This document shows, piece by piece, positions 1 to 9,799 of a stretch of 64,000 bases of DNA. This DNA is from Micropterus salmoides. Taxonomy: Eukaryota; Chordata; Actinopteri; Centrarchiformes; Centrarchidae. Below the pieces are notes generated by a model that did not search any database, was not told where the DNA came from, and saw only the letters and a program-made list of their open reading frames with translations. Position numbers and translations under genes: made by a program. The DNA lies in assembly GCF_014851395.1 (NCBI RefSeq), contig NW_024044459.1:1798001-1862000 (forward strand), read 5' to 3'. Numbering within the stretch: the first letter of the stretch is position 1; each line of letters opens with the position of its first letter.

Positions 1-575
1 TTAAAGAAGTGTCAGGCAAACTCAGAAATGGCAAATCTGAGACTGCTCCGCCATCGTCTTTACAGAGCAAAACAACATCCCGGATCAAGCTATTACTCGA
101 CGGGCAGAGCATGTTCTGCGCTGATAGAACACAAGACTCCGGTAAGACCAGATGAGGTAGACTCTGTGTTTACATCAGTGATGCTTGGTGTTACAATGCA
201 GTCAAAGTGGATGGACAATGTTTACCAGGTGTGGAATTTTAAACCAGCTGGGCCTGATAACATCCCTAGCAGTGTACTAAAACATGTGAGCCAGCTACAT
301 GTTATTACTGAAATTTTCAACATCTCAGTATCTCAGGAGAGGGTTCCCACCTGCTCATTCCTATACCTAAAAGATCCGCAGTATCTAGTCTGAATGACTA
401 CCGCCCTGTGGCTCTCACCCCCATTCTTGAGGATGGTTGGTGGTTCTTCAGCACATAAAGAACAACATCCCATCCAGCCTGGACCCTCACCAGTTTGCTT
501 TCAGAACCAACAGATCCACAGAGGACGTCATCTCCACTCAGCCCTCACACACCTTGAGAAAAACAACACCTACAT
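1..575 (+). mobile_element. LINE C (Rex1/L2-like), 5' piece of a split copy
   Basis: This is a degenerate non-LTR retrotransposon fragment. Around 240-410 the frames give AGPDNIPSSVLKH and NDYRPVALTP, which are the entry motifs of a CR1/L2/Rex1-group reverse transcriptase, but stops and frameshifts break the frame. It extends left out of the window. At 575 it stops abruptly after CCTACAT. The continuation (CATCAGAATGCTG) reappears at 14,821, more than 14 kb away. The undisrupted order is visible in another copy at about 24,500, where the same two stretches are adjacent. Family assignment (Rex1 versus another L2/CR1-group clade) is inferred from motifs only. Confidence 0.75.
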
Positions 576-2357
576 AGCACCAACATGGCGCTGAGTATAG
601 CTGCCTCGGTTTGGTTTTAGGTGCGGTTCGTTTTGTTTTGTTTTTGTGTGTTAATTCAGTTTTCGGCTGTGATTCCCGGAGCTCTTTCACCAGGGAGGAG
701 CTTTTCTGTGCTTCACGGAGACGTGGCTGTGTGAACTGATACTGGACTCCGCGCTGCAGCTGGCAGGCTTCCAACTATACAGAGCGGACCGCGACACAGA
801 ACGCTACGGCAAAACAAAAGGTGGAGGTGTCTGTTTTTATATTAACAATGGCTGGTGTACCGACGTTACAGTGATTCAGCAGCACTGTTCTCCTAATCTG
901 GAATTTCTTATAATTTACTGTAAACCGTTTTACTCCCCCCGTGAGTTTTCTTCATTCACTCTGGTCGGTGTTTACATCTCGCCGCACGCAAACGTGCACG
1001 AGGCACAGAGCATGCTGGCCGACCGGATTCTGTGTATGGAGCAGACAAACCCGGACTCCCTTGTTATTGTTCTTGGTGACTTTAACAGGGGAAATCTCAG
1101 CTAAGAACTCCCCAAATACAGACAGTTTATAAAGTGTCCAATCAGAGAGGGATTTTGGATCACTGCTACACCACAGTTAGCAGTGCCTATCACGCCGTCA
1201 CACGCTCCACTGGGACACTGATCACGTGATGGTCCATCTGATCCCTGCTTACAGGCAAAAACTACAACTCTGTAAACCTGTAGTGAGGACATCAAAGAAG
1301 TGGACTAGTGAAGCTACTGACGATCTTCAGGCGTGTTTGGACTGTACTGACTAGGACGTTTTCAAGAAAGCTACCAACAATCTGGATGAGTTTACAGACA
1401 TCATGGACCAGGGTGAGTTATAACAATGACAAACCCTGGTTTACAGCTAAACTCAAGACAGCTAAGGTTGGAAAAGGAAGAGGCATTTAGGAGTGGTGAC
1501 AGGACCGGCTGCAGGGCGTTAAAGTACAGGTTTAGCAGGGAGGTGCGAGAAGCTAAACGACTGTACTCAGAGAGACTAAAGAACCAGTTCTCTGCAATCA
1601 CAAACTATAAACCCAAAGTCCTCCACTCCATAAACGATTCTCGCCTGGCAAATGAGCTGAACCAGTTCTACTGCCGCTTTGAGAGTCAATTGGATACCAT
1701 CCCCCGTGACTCCTCCGCTCAGCTTCAGCCTCAGTCCACCACTTCTTCCCCTCCCTCCTCAGAGCTGGCCAGCTCCACTCCCTCCCCTCCTCTCTCCATC
1801 ACAGAGAGGGAAGTCAACGGTGTTCACAGATATTTTTAACACCTCAGTGGAGACATGCCATGTGCCAGCCTGCTTCAAAGCCTCCACTATCATCCCTGTC
1901 CCCAAGAAACCAAGGACCACTGGACTAAACGACTACAGACCTGTCGCCCTGACCTCTGTGGTAATGAAGTCCTTTGAACGCCTTGTGTTACAGACCCACT
2001 CCTGGACCCCCTGCAGTTCGCCTACAGAGCCAACAGGTCTGTAGATGATGCAGTAAACATGGCCCTTCACTTCATCCTCCATCACATGGACTCCCCAGGA
2101 ACCTACGCCAGGATCCTGTTTGTGCATTTCAGCTCTGCTTTTAACACCATCATCCCGGCCCTGCTGCAGGACAAGCTCTCTGACTCCAGGACCATCAGCA
2201 CTGGATCACCTCAAGGCTGCGTTCTTTCCCCCCTTCTCTTCTCCCTGTACACCAACAGCTGCACCTCCAGTCACCAGTCTGTCAAGCTCCTGAAGTTTGT
2301 GGACGACACCACCCTCATTGGTCTCATCTCAGGTGGGGACGAGTCCGCCTACAGGTG
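576..2357 (+). mobile_element. LINE A (Rex1/L2-like), upstream half: endonuclease plus start of RT
   Basis: This is a non-LTR retrotransposon inserted into LINE C with target duplication CTACAT (570-575 and 14,818-14,823). It begins with a 5' UTR-like stretch (GCACCAACATGGCG). An apurinic-endonuclease-like domain follows at about 690-1,200, with the motifs TETWL, GGGVCFYI and VLGDFN. The RT begins at about 1,850, with NDYRPVALTSV near 1,930, FSSAFNTI near 2,130, GSPQGCVLSPLLFSLYT near 2,205 and the catalytic FVDDTT near 2,295. FSSAFNT matches the Rex1-type consensus as I recall it. The coding sequence is broken by frameshifts and internal deletions, so it is not functional. It is cut at about 2,357 by the long-inverted-repeat element and resumes at 13,812. 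Confidence 0.8.
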
Positions 2358-3547
2358 TATGGAAGATTTAATTGGACTTTAATATTTGTAACCCACAGAA
2401 GACAATCTACAAATGTGTACAATGATGCTCAAATATTTCACTATCTGCAAATGTGTATTTTTACATTTGTGATGTGTAAAATCATATCCACAAAAATACA
2501 GGGTGATTTGTACACATTTGCAGATTACTTCGTGTGAATTTGTGGGTCATATACATTTGTAACTTCCTTTTTACCGATTTGTGTAATTATGTCCAATGTG
2601 TACTGCGGAGATCTGTAAAAAAATATATACACATATATCACACATGCAAATACACACAATTAAATCTGTGCAAAGATCTTTTTATTTCACATAAAAAGTG
2701 TGATTTACGCATTTGTGGATCCATTTCTACACACAAAACTGTTTTTACACATTTGCGAATAGCTTCCTGTCAATTTGCAGGTCACGTGACATTTGTAACT
2801 TCCTTTTTACACAATTGTGGAATTTTGTCCACTCTGGCCCGCTGAGATCTGTAAACAGAGATGTGTAAGTTTGAGAGTAATTTACTAGCTACACCAGCAG
2901 GTGGCGACAGCGACATTCTCTCCCATGAATTGAAAGGATATTCACGGCACCAGAGCCCTCTGCATGGCACCAGCTAGCGTCGTCCTCATTGGTAGAGACA
3001 ACAAGGAAAAGGACTGTAGTCTTGTTTCAACTTACTAAGGCAAGTAACGCTGCGTTACTGTTACTGAACGCACCATCCTTGACGTAAATCCACGACTGTG
3101 CAGCAGCTCAGCGGCACCCGACTTTGTTGTTCATGTCCGCTGTTAGCCACAAAATAAATGAAGAAAGGAGAACGAGGGAGAGAGGCGTTCTTTCCACAGC
3201 TGTAAGTAGCTACTGACATTATAGTGTCACAGCCTAAAATGCAAAGAACTCTGTGCGACCAGCAAAAAGCTTTTAACCGCGAACATTTTTAGATCTGACT
3301 TATTGAAGCATCTGCTGAAGCAGCACAGCAACGTGAAACGCAGCTGCTGTCACTGATGCATGGACTCGTCGGGAGAGAGTGGGTTAACGTAACGTTTTGT
3401 ACTGAAGACAGCTCTTATAAATAGGCTACATGTGCAGAAAAACAGCTGTTTAAAAGTCAGATTTACTTCTTTATTTTTTTATTTCAGCCGCTTGTGTTAA
3501 AAAACCATAGGCCTAGTCCTTGCTGCTGTTATTCATATATTAGTTAG
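2358..3547 (+). repeat. Left inverted arm of the 11.45-kb element
   Basis: The outer part (2,358 to about 2,860) holds repeated near-palindromic motifs of the type ACACATTTGTGTAA in about 240-bp units. The inner part (about 2,870-3,547) is unique sequence that reappears inverted at 7,943-9,160. Relative to the right arm, the left arm lacks one subterminal unit and a segment of about 500 bp that sits at 8,482-8,986. Its inner edge ends near ATATATTAGTTAG. Confidence 0.8.
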
Positions 3548-4529
3548 TCCAAAGTTAGAATATCGCCCCCCCCCCCACGGTCATTCTGTGGGAAACACTG
3601 GAAAGTAATATAGTAACGTAACTAGTTACTTTTATCACCCAGTAATAAGTAAAGTTATAATATGTTACCCAACACTGGATGTCACTGTGCTGTGTTTCTG
3701 TTGTATGATTACGGGATTGGCGTGAAGAGGATTTCCTACAAAAAATCACTGAGCCTTTCTCTCTCTGTTTCCCCATTTTCTCGGCAGCACCTTGGCCCTC
3801 TTCCTGTCTGAGCTGCTACTGGACTGCCAGCCTTCTGAGCTACTTCTGCTGGCCCACTGGACTCTAATACATCTAAATTTTTCTGTACAAGTGTACATAG
3901 TTTACTATTGAATACTTTAGCACTGTATTTGTGTTTGTAGTATGCAGTCTTGTATTAGGCTACTACTGAAGTTGTGCAGAATGCATTTATATTTTACACC
4001 TTCCTGTGAGAGCTGTTAAAGAAAGCTTTGTAAAAGTATATGAAAAGCAGAGATGTTTTGTATTCTATAAATCTCTCTTAGGAATACTGCATTTCAATAA
4101 AGTTATAGCATATTTTGATGTGAAATGATAACATACTTAGTTCTGAAATTATTAAAGCGTTCTATATTTATTGAGATTGTTCTTTTTCGCCACAAAAAAA
4201 AGGTGAAATTAAATCAGTACAACCATGTCCAAAACAATGGGAGATGAAACTTTGTGCAGGATATAGACATACTGACAGGACAAAGCATGCAGTACAAAGT
4301 ATATTTATTCTGTTTCGTAAGTTGCATGGCAATCATTCTTATTTGTGGTTTACCCAAATCTTTAGTTGTTTACACATATTTTCCACATCAAGGTCGAGAC
4401 AGATGGCACCAAATTTTGTTTCCTGCTGAGAATGGCATTCCCCTACAAATACTGCTTTTAAACGCCATAATATTCTTTGTGGGGTTAATCAACAGCAAAA
4501 ATATGTGGTGATCTGATCGCGTTTGATCA
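3548..4529. other. Core of the long-TIR element, no gene recognised
   Basis: There is a run of 11 C at 3,566-3,576. CCAACACTG at about 3,670, with nearby TAACTAGTTAC, resembles sequence common at the ends of fish hAT-type repeats. A stretch with AATAAA near 4,095 looks like a 3' UTR. No coding homology was recognised, so a transposase gene could have ended here, but that is only inference. Confidence 0.4.
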
Positions 4530-4700
4530 GTGTCTGAAAAGGACCTTAAGAGGTGGATGCATTATTCGGCAGAACAGATGATGTAGGGTAACTGCCACGA
4601 TTTGCATCCAGGTCTTTTTTCAGCATAAATGAGTGTTACCTCCCATGAGGTGACTACAGTTCTCGGCAAGCATGCAGAATTCGGCATAACACCGCCCACA
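4530..4700 (+). repeat. Dispersed repeat fragment of about 165 bp, also at 38.0 kb and 51.9 kb
   Basis: The stretch beginning GTGTCTGAAAAGGACC is closely similar to 37,991-38,155 and 51,868-52,035. It contains the shared phrases AGGTGGATGCA, GATGATGTAGG and GATTTGCATCCA. It is a piece of an unidentified interspersed repeat and has no coding potential. Confidence 0.7.
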
Positions 4701-4702
4701 CT

Positions 4703-4806
4703 AAGCCAAGGTTCTGCTCGAGGTTTCTGCCGCTTAAAAGGGAGTTTTTCTTTGCCTCTGTCGCCTAGTGCTTGCTCATGGTGGGAATTGTTGGGTCTCT
4801 GTAACT
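4703..4806 (+). mobile_element. L2-B 3' UTR fragment (plus)
   Basis: It matches the 3' UTR of the L2 family also seen at 60.4 kb (GGTTCTGCTCGAGGTTTCTG, then TTGCCTCTGTCGCCTAGTG). It lies tail-to-tail with a minus-strand copy that begins at 4,811. Confidence 0.75.
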
Positions 4807-4810
4807 AATA

Positions 4811-5105
4811 TTCAGTTCAGTTTTATTTATATAGCGCCAAATCAAATCATAAAGCTTTTCATAAAAGAGCAGGTCTAGACCATACTCTGTGATGTTATTT
4901 ACAGAAACCCAACAATTCCCACCAAGAGCAGCACTAGGCGACAGAGGCAAGGAAAAACTTCCTTTTAAGAGGCAGCTCGAGCAGAACCATGGCTCAGGGT
5001 GGGCGGCCATCTGCCTCGACCGGTTGGGGGTGAAGGAGAAGGGGAGAGAGAGAGACAGAGATGTAGCCATAAAGAGGGAGAGAGGGATGGGGGGGCAGCA
5101 TACAC
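4811..5105 (-). mobile_element. L2-B 3' UTR and tail (minus)
   Basis: Read on the minus strand it contains the GA/CT-rich tract, the segment around CCAACCGGTCGAGGC, and the tail TATATAAATAAAACTGAACTG. The last repeats (CTGAA) are a degenerate form of the TTGAA tail seen in other copies here. It is strongly 5' truncated. Confidence 0.8.
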
Positions 5106-5111
5106 AATTTA

Positions 5112-5368
5112 CAGGTGCTAGTCATATAATTAGAATGTCATTTCAGTAATTCCATTCAAAAAGTGAAACTTGTATAATATATACGTTCATTCCACACAGA
5201 CTGATATATTTCAAGTGTTCATTCCTTTTAATATTGATGATTAAAACTGACAACTAATGAAAACCCCAAAATCAGTATCTCAGAAAATTAGAATATTGTA
5301 AAAAGGTTCAACATTGAAGACACCTGGTGCCACACTCTAATCAGCTAATTAACGCAAAACACATAAAT
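5112..5368 (+). mobile_element. Tc1-like element, 5' end fragment
   Basis: It begins at a TA dinucleotide with CAGGTGCTAGTCATATAATT and continues with AAAAAGTGAAACTTGTATAA and CTCAGAAAATTAGAATATTG. This is the typical end of a common fish Tc1-like family. Only about 250 bp remain, with no transposase. Confidence 0.7.
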
Positions 5369-5435
5369 AATTAAAACTGAATTGAATTTATTTGCTGCAG
5401 TAGGGCTAGTCTGATGAAGTGAACATTGCCCCTTA

Positions 5436-6702
5436 CAGTGAGGAAAATAAGTATTTGAACACCCTGCTATTTTGCAAGTTCTCCCACTTAGAAATCATGG
5501 AGGGGTCTGAAATTGTCATCGTAGGTGCATGTCCACTGTGAGAGACATAATCTAAAAAAAAAAAACATCCAGAAAAAAAACATCAAGAAATCACAATGTA
5601 TCATTAGAAAATGGAAGAAGCTAAACATGACTGTCAATCTCCCTCGGACTGGGGCTCCATGCAAGATCTCACCTCGTGGGGTCTCAATGATCCTAAGAAA
5701 GGTGAGAAATCAGCCCAGAACTACACGGGAGGAGCTGGTCAATGACCTGAAAAGAGCTGGGACCACCGTTTCCAAGGTTACTGTTGGTAATACACTAAGA
5801 CGTCATGGTTTGAAATCATGCATGGCACAGAAGGTTCCCCTGCTTAAACCAGCACATGTCAAGGCCCGTCTTAAGTTTGCCAATGACCATTTGGATGATC
5901 CAGAAGAGTCATGGGAGAAAGTCATGTGGTCAGATGAGACCAAAATAGAACTTTTTGGTCATAATTCCACTAACCGTGTTTGGAGGAAGAAGAATGATGA
6001 GTACCATCCCAAGAACAGCATCCCTACTGTGAAGCATGGGGGTGGTAGCATCATGCTTTGGGGGTGTTTTTCTGCACATGGGACAGGGCGACTGCACTGT
6101 ATTAAGGAGAGGATGACCGGGGCCATGTATTGCCAGATTTTGGGGAACAACCTCCTTCCCTCAGTTAGAGCATTGAAGATGGGTCGAGGCCGGGTCTTCC
6201 AACATGACAATGACCCGAAGCACACAGCCAGGATAACCAAGGAGTGGCTCTGTAAGAAGCATATCAAGGTTCTGGCGTGGCCTAGCCAGTCTCCAGACCT
6301 AAACCCAATAGATAATGTTTGGAGGGAGCTCAAACTCCGTGTTTCTCAGCGACAGCCCAGAAACCTGACTGATCTAGAGAAGATCTGTGTGGAGGAGTGG
6401 GCCAAAATCCCTCCTGCAGTGTGTGCAAACCTGGTGAAAAACTACAGGAAACTTTGGCCTCTGTAATTGCAAACAAAGGCTAGTGTACCAAATATTAACA
6501 CTGATTTTCTCAGGTGTTCAAATACTTATTTGCAGCTGTATCATACAAATAAATAGTTAAAAAATAATACATTTTTTTATTTTTAGATTATGTCTCTCAC
6601 AGTGGACATGCACCTACGATGACAATTTCAGACCCCTCCATGATTTCTAAGTGGGAGAACTTGCAAAATAGCAGGGTGTTCAAATACTTATTTTCCTCAC
6701 TG
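5436..6702 (+). mobile_element. Tc1-like transposon, 1,267 bp, TA target duplication
   Basis: The outer ends are perfect inverted repeats (CAGTGAGGAAAATAAGTATT at the left, its reverse complement at the right). The TIRs are about 120 bp long and are flanked by TA on both sides (5,434-5,435 and 6,703-6,704). The element encloses one transposase ORF on the plus strand. It is shorter than typical fish Tc1 elements because the start of the transposase is missing. Confidence 0.95.
5525..6466 (+). CDS. Tc1-type transposase, N-terminally truncated, DD34D
   Basis: This is a cut-and-paste transposase of the IS630/Tc1/mariner superfamily. The 313-residue ORF starts inside the left TIR, so its first 25 or so residues are not genuine. 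Homology begins near IIRKWKKL, so most of the first DNA-binding helix-turn-helix is lost. The second DNA-binding region (PRTTREELVNDL) and the DDE core follow. Asp137 lies in WSDETK, Asp228 in FQHDNDPKHT, and 34 residues later the sequence is NPIDNVW, where Tc1 enzymes normally have Glu (NPIENVW). At the C terminus a frameshift ends the ORF at LWPL; the expected ending VIANKG can be read in another frame, itself followed by a stop. It is not expected to be active. Confidence 0.9.
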   Translation: MHVHCERHNLKKKNIQKKNIKKSQCIIRKWKKLNMTVNLPRTGAPCKISPRGVSMILRKVRNQPRTTREELVNDLKRAGTTVSKVTVGNTLRRHGLKSCMAQKVPLLKPAHVKARLKFANDHLDDPEESWEKVMWSDETKIELFGHNSTNRVWRKKNDEYHPKNSIPTVKHGGGSIMLWGCFSAHGTGRLHCIKERMTGAMYCQILGNNLLPSVRALKMGRGRVFQHDNDPKHTARITKEWLCKKHIKVLAWPSQSPDLNPIDNVWRELKLRVSQRQPRNLTDLEKICVEEWAKIPPAVCANLVKNYRKLWPL

Positions 6703-6704
6703 TA

Positions 6705-7184
6705 TGTTGACTGTTAAGACTGAGAGGTGCCACTGTAATATAAGTCTTGGGTTGGTTGGGAACACCACCCCCATGATTATTTTCCAAGATCGCTCTCCAC
6801 TATTGCCATAGACATCTACATTTCCTTAACAACTCCCTGTTTCAGTCTTATATCTAGGACAATATTCTGAGTGGCTACTAATCTTATGGAACAGATGAGG
6901 TGTCATGTAAACTCACTCATTAGCCTCACAAAAATACAGTTTTTCATGCAAAAACTAAAAGGAGAAATGGACATGGACTGTAGTTTTTAGGACTTTGAAT
7001 GGAAGCTGATTAATAACAGCTCTCAAACGTACTCCTGCAATGTCACCTTATACACATGTTTTTTCATGATACCTCAACAGCTCTTACAAACAGAAGTAAA
7101 TATTGGATATTCATTTAAACATAAATGTATGTAAATAAATAAATGTATACTAACTTTGGACAGGTTTGTGCAGCGGTTTTTCAC
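6705..7184. other. Core of the long-TIR element, nothing recognised
   Basis: AT-rich sequence between the Tc1 element and the solo LTR. I see no coding or repeat signature. Confidence 0.5.
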
Positions 7185-7189
7185 GAGAT

Positions 7190-7867
7190 TGTCGCGGTGG
7201 CAGCCCGGCTGTCGGTGAGTGTCCTGTTTCTCCTTTCCCTCACATTCTGGTTTCTCCTGTGCCTCCTCTCTCTCTCTGTGTGTGTGCTCTCTCCCTCCCT
7301 GCTCCGGAGCCCGGCTGGCTACCCACACCTGCACCTCGTTTACCTCCATCCCCGGCCGCCGCACCTGCCAGCCATCAGCCTCATCACTGCCAGTATATCT
7401 ACCCCGGCTTTCCACTCCACCCTCGCTCGATCGTCGCAGCTCTTGACCTGGTGTCGCCGCTTCGTTCTGGCTTTATTTCTTATACTCCTTTTGCCTCTTG
7501 TCCTCTTGCCTACTAACCCTGTCTCTCTGTTTTTCCCCGCCAGGTTCACTCACCTCTGCCTCCCAGCTCGGCCAGCCGGGCTCGCTCGCCTGCCTCCTCC
7601 TCTCGCCGCCTCCACGACACCCCCCGGCTTCTCCACTCGCACCCCGCCTGGACCCCCGTCTCCGTGTCCTCACCTACCCGTCTGCCAGCCTCCCCCCTAG
7701 CCTCCAGCCTTGTGCCCTCCGTTCCTCCAGCTTCTCGGTTCCCCGAGTCCTCGTCTGCCTCTCCCCCTCCTTCCACCTGCCCTCGCCTCGAGCCTGTTTT
7801 TTCCTCAATAAACCCCTTTTTCACCCTCAGCGTTGCGTTTGGGTCCGTTCTGTCTCCCACCGTTACA
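7190..7867 (+). mobile_element. Solo LTR, 678 bp, with 5-bp target duplication GAGAT
   Basis: The segment starts TGTCGCGGTGGC and ends CACCGTTACA (TG...CA), and is flanked directly by GAGAT at 7,185-7,189 and 7,868-7,872. It is strikingly C-rich and pyrimidine-rich for this window. It has a polyadenylation signal AATAAA at 7,807-7,812, about 55 bases before its end, as expected for R-U5. No internal retroelement sequence or second LTR is present, so it is a recombination-derived solo LTR. The superfamily (Gypsy-like is my guess) cannot be proven from the LTR alone. The long open frames here are low-complexity and not genes. Confidence 0.85.
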
Positions 7868-7942
7868 GAGATAGAGGGAGAGAGAGAGAGGGAGCGAGCG
7901 AGGAGGGGCTCCCCCTCAACAAAGAAGTCTCTCCTGACTTTT

Positions 7943-9170
7943 TAACTAATATATGAATAACAGCAGCAAGGAGTAGGCCTACGGTTTTTACAAAGCATAT
8001 AGCCTAGGCCTAACATTTATTTACACCACCGGCTGAAATAAAAAAATAAGCCATTAAATCCCGACTTTTAAACAGCTGTTTTTCTGCACATGTAGCCTAT
8101 TTATAAGAGCTGTCTTCAGTACAAAACGTTACGTTAACCCACTCTCTCCCGACGAGTCCATGCATCAGTGACAGCAGCTGCGTTTCACGTCGCTGTGCTG
8201 CTTCAGCAGATGCTTCAATAAGTCAGATCTAAAAATGTTCGCGGTTAAAAGCTTTTTGCTGGTCGCACAGAGTTCTTTGCATTTTAGGCTGTGACACTAT
8301 AATGTCAGTAGCTACTTACAGCTGTGGAAAGAACGCCTCTCTCCCTCGTTCTCCTTTCTTCATTTATTTTGTGGCTAACAGCGGACATGAACAACAAAGT
8401 CGGGTGCCGCTGAGCTGCTGCACAGTCGTGGATTTACGTCAAGGATGGTGCGTTCAGTAACAGTAACGCAGCGTTACTTGCCTTAGTAACTGTAATAATA
8501 TTACTGTTTTAGAAAAGTTATTAGGCACACTACTAGTTACTGGGCAAAGTAATATTACAGTAACGCAGCACTGCCCAACACTGGTGACACCATGGTTTAC
8601 TGTCACTAAGATAATGATCATGCTGCACTGATCTGTCAAACTATCCTAGCCTACTGATTTTATCACTATATACCTAAATGTTAACTGATCACCGGTCTGC
8701 GGTAAATGGAGGTTATATAAGAAATTGGCATGCTAATTCCAGTTGTAGAACCAATTCTTGTAAAAAAAACATAAAATCTCTGAGGTGAATAAAAAATAAA
8801 TTATTTAATATAAGCGTGTTATGTGTAACATGGGCTAACGCCTTTCACAGCTAACTCACCACAGGAGACACAAAGTTAGCAAACTGCACAGCAGACTTAC
8901 CTTGAGGTGACAAAGATGAACCCGATCCTGAATCACGAGCGTTGAGTTAAAAGAAGATTCTCCACTTTATGTTTCCGCTGCTGGTTGAAACAAGACTACA
9001 GTCCTTTTCCTTGTTGTCTCTACCAATGAGGACGACGCTAGCTGGTGCCGTGCAGAGGGCTCTGGTGCCGTGAATAGCCTTTCAATTCAAGGGAGAGAAT
9101 GCCGCTGTCGCCACCTGCTGGTGTAGCTAGTAAATTACTCTCAAACAGATCTCAGCGGGACAGAGTGGAC
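7943..9170 (-). repeat. Right inverted arm, inner part
   Basis: On the minus strand it repeats the left arm from about 2,870 to 3,547. Shared landmarks include the stretch around CACCAGCAGGTGGCGACAGC and the one around AAAACAGCTGTTTAAAAGTC. It contains an extra segment of about 500 bp (8,482-8,986) not found in the left arm. The arm is cut at 9,170 by the L1/L2 mosaic and resumes at 13,008. Confidence 0.85.
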
Positions 9171-9186
9171 CAATTTTTTAAAATTT

Positions 9187-9291
9187 TGTTATTAACATTA
9201 ACATTACCTTCACTGTCTGTACCTCTGTGTGTATATTGTGTAGGCTGCCTCCCTCCCCTCTCTCTCTCCTTACATCCCTCTCTTTTTCTCT

Positions 9292-9335
<44 letters not shown>

Positions 9336-9590
9336 TCTCTCTCCTTCACCCCAACCGGTCGAGGCAGATGGCCGCCCACCCTGAGCCATGGTTCTGCTCG
9401 AGGTTTCTGCCTCTTAAAAGGAAGTTTTTCCTTGCCTCTGTCGCCTAGTGCTTGCTCTTGGTGGGAACTGTTGGGCTTCTGTAAATAACATCACAGAGTA
9501 TGGTCTAGACCTGCTCTTTTATGAAAAGCGCTGTGAGATAACTGTTGTTGTGATATGGCGCTATATAAATAAAATTGAATTGAATTGAAT
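9187..9590 (+). mobile_element. L2-B 3' UTR, plus orientation (opposite to the adjoining L2 body)
   Basis: It contains ACTGTCTGTACCTCTGTGTG, a long CT microsatellite (about 9,297-9,340), CCAACCGGTCGAGGCAGATG and the tail ATATAAATAAAATTGAATTG. It abuts a minus-strand L2-B body at 9,591. The adjoining body lacks its own last RT residues and 3' UTR. Confidence 0.85.
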
Positions 9591-9799
9591 TCTGGGAGCG
9601 CAGTGCTCTGGTTGGTTAGTAAGGTACTATGAGCTCTTTAAGATAAGATGGTGCCTGACCATTAAGAGCTTTGTAGGTAAGAGAAGGATTTTAAATTCTA
9701 TTCTGGATTTTACTGGAAGCCAATGCAAAGAAGCTAAAACAGGAGAAATATGATCTCTTTTCCTGGTTCCTGTCAGAACACGTGCTGCAGCATTCTGAA

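Noticed and set aside
3666..3680. CCAACACTG as the end of an independent hAT insertion
   Set aside because: No matching opposite end or 8-bp target duplication could be found, so it was kept only as a note within the core.
7143..7956. Several overlapping open frames of 70-185 codons on both strands
   Set aside because: They arise from the pyrimidine-rich composition of the solo LTR. They are rich in Pro, Ser and Leu, with no domain.
9227..9488. Open frames with Ser-Leu or Arg-Glu repeats
   Set aside because: They are translations of the CT microsatellite in the L2 3' UTR. The same applies at 40,872-41,069.
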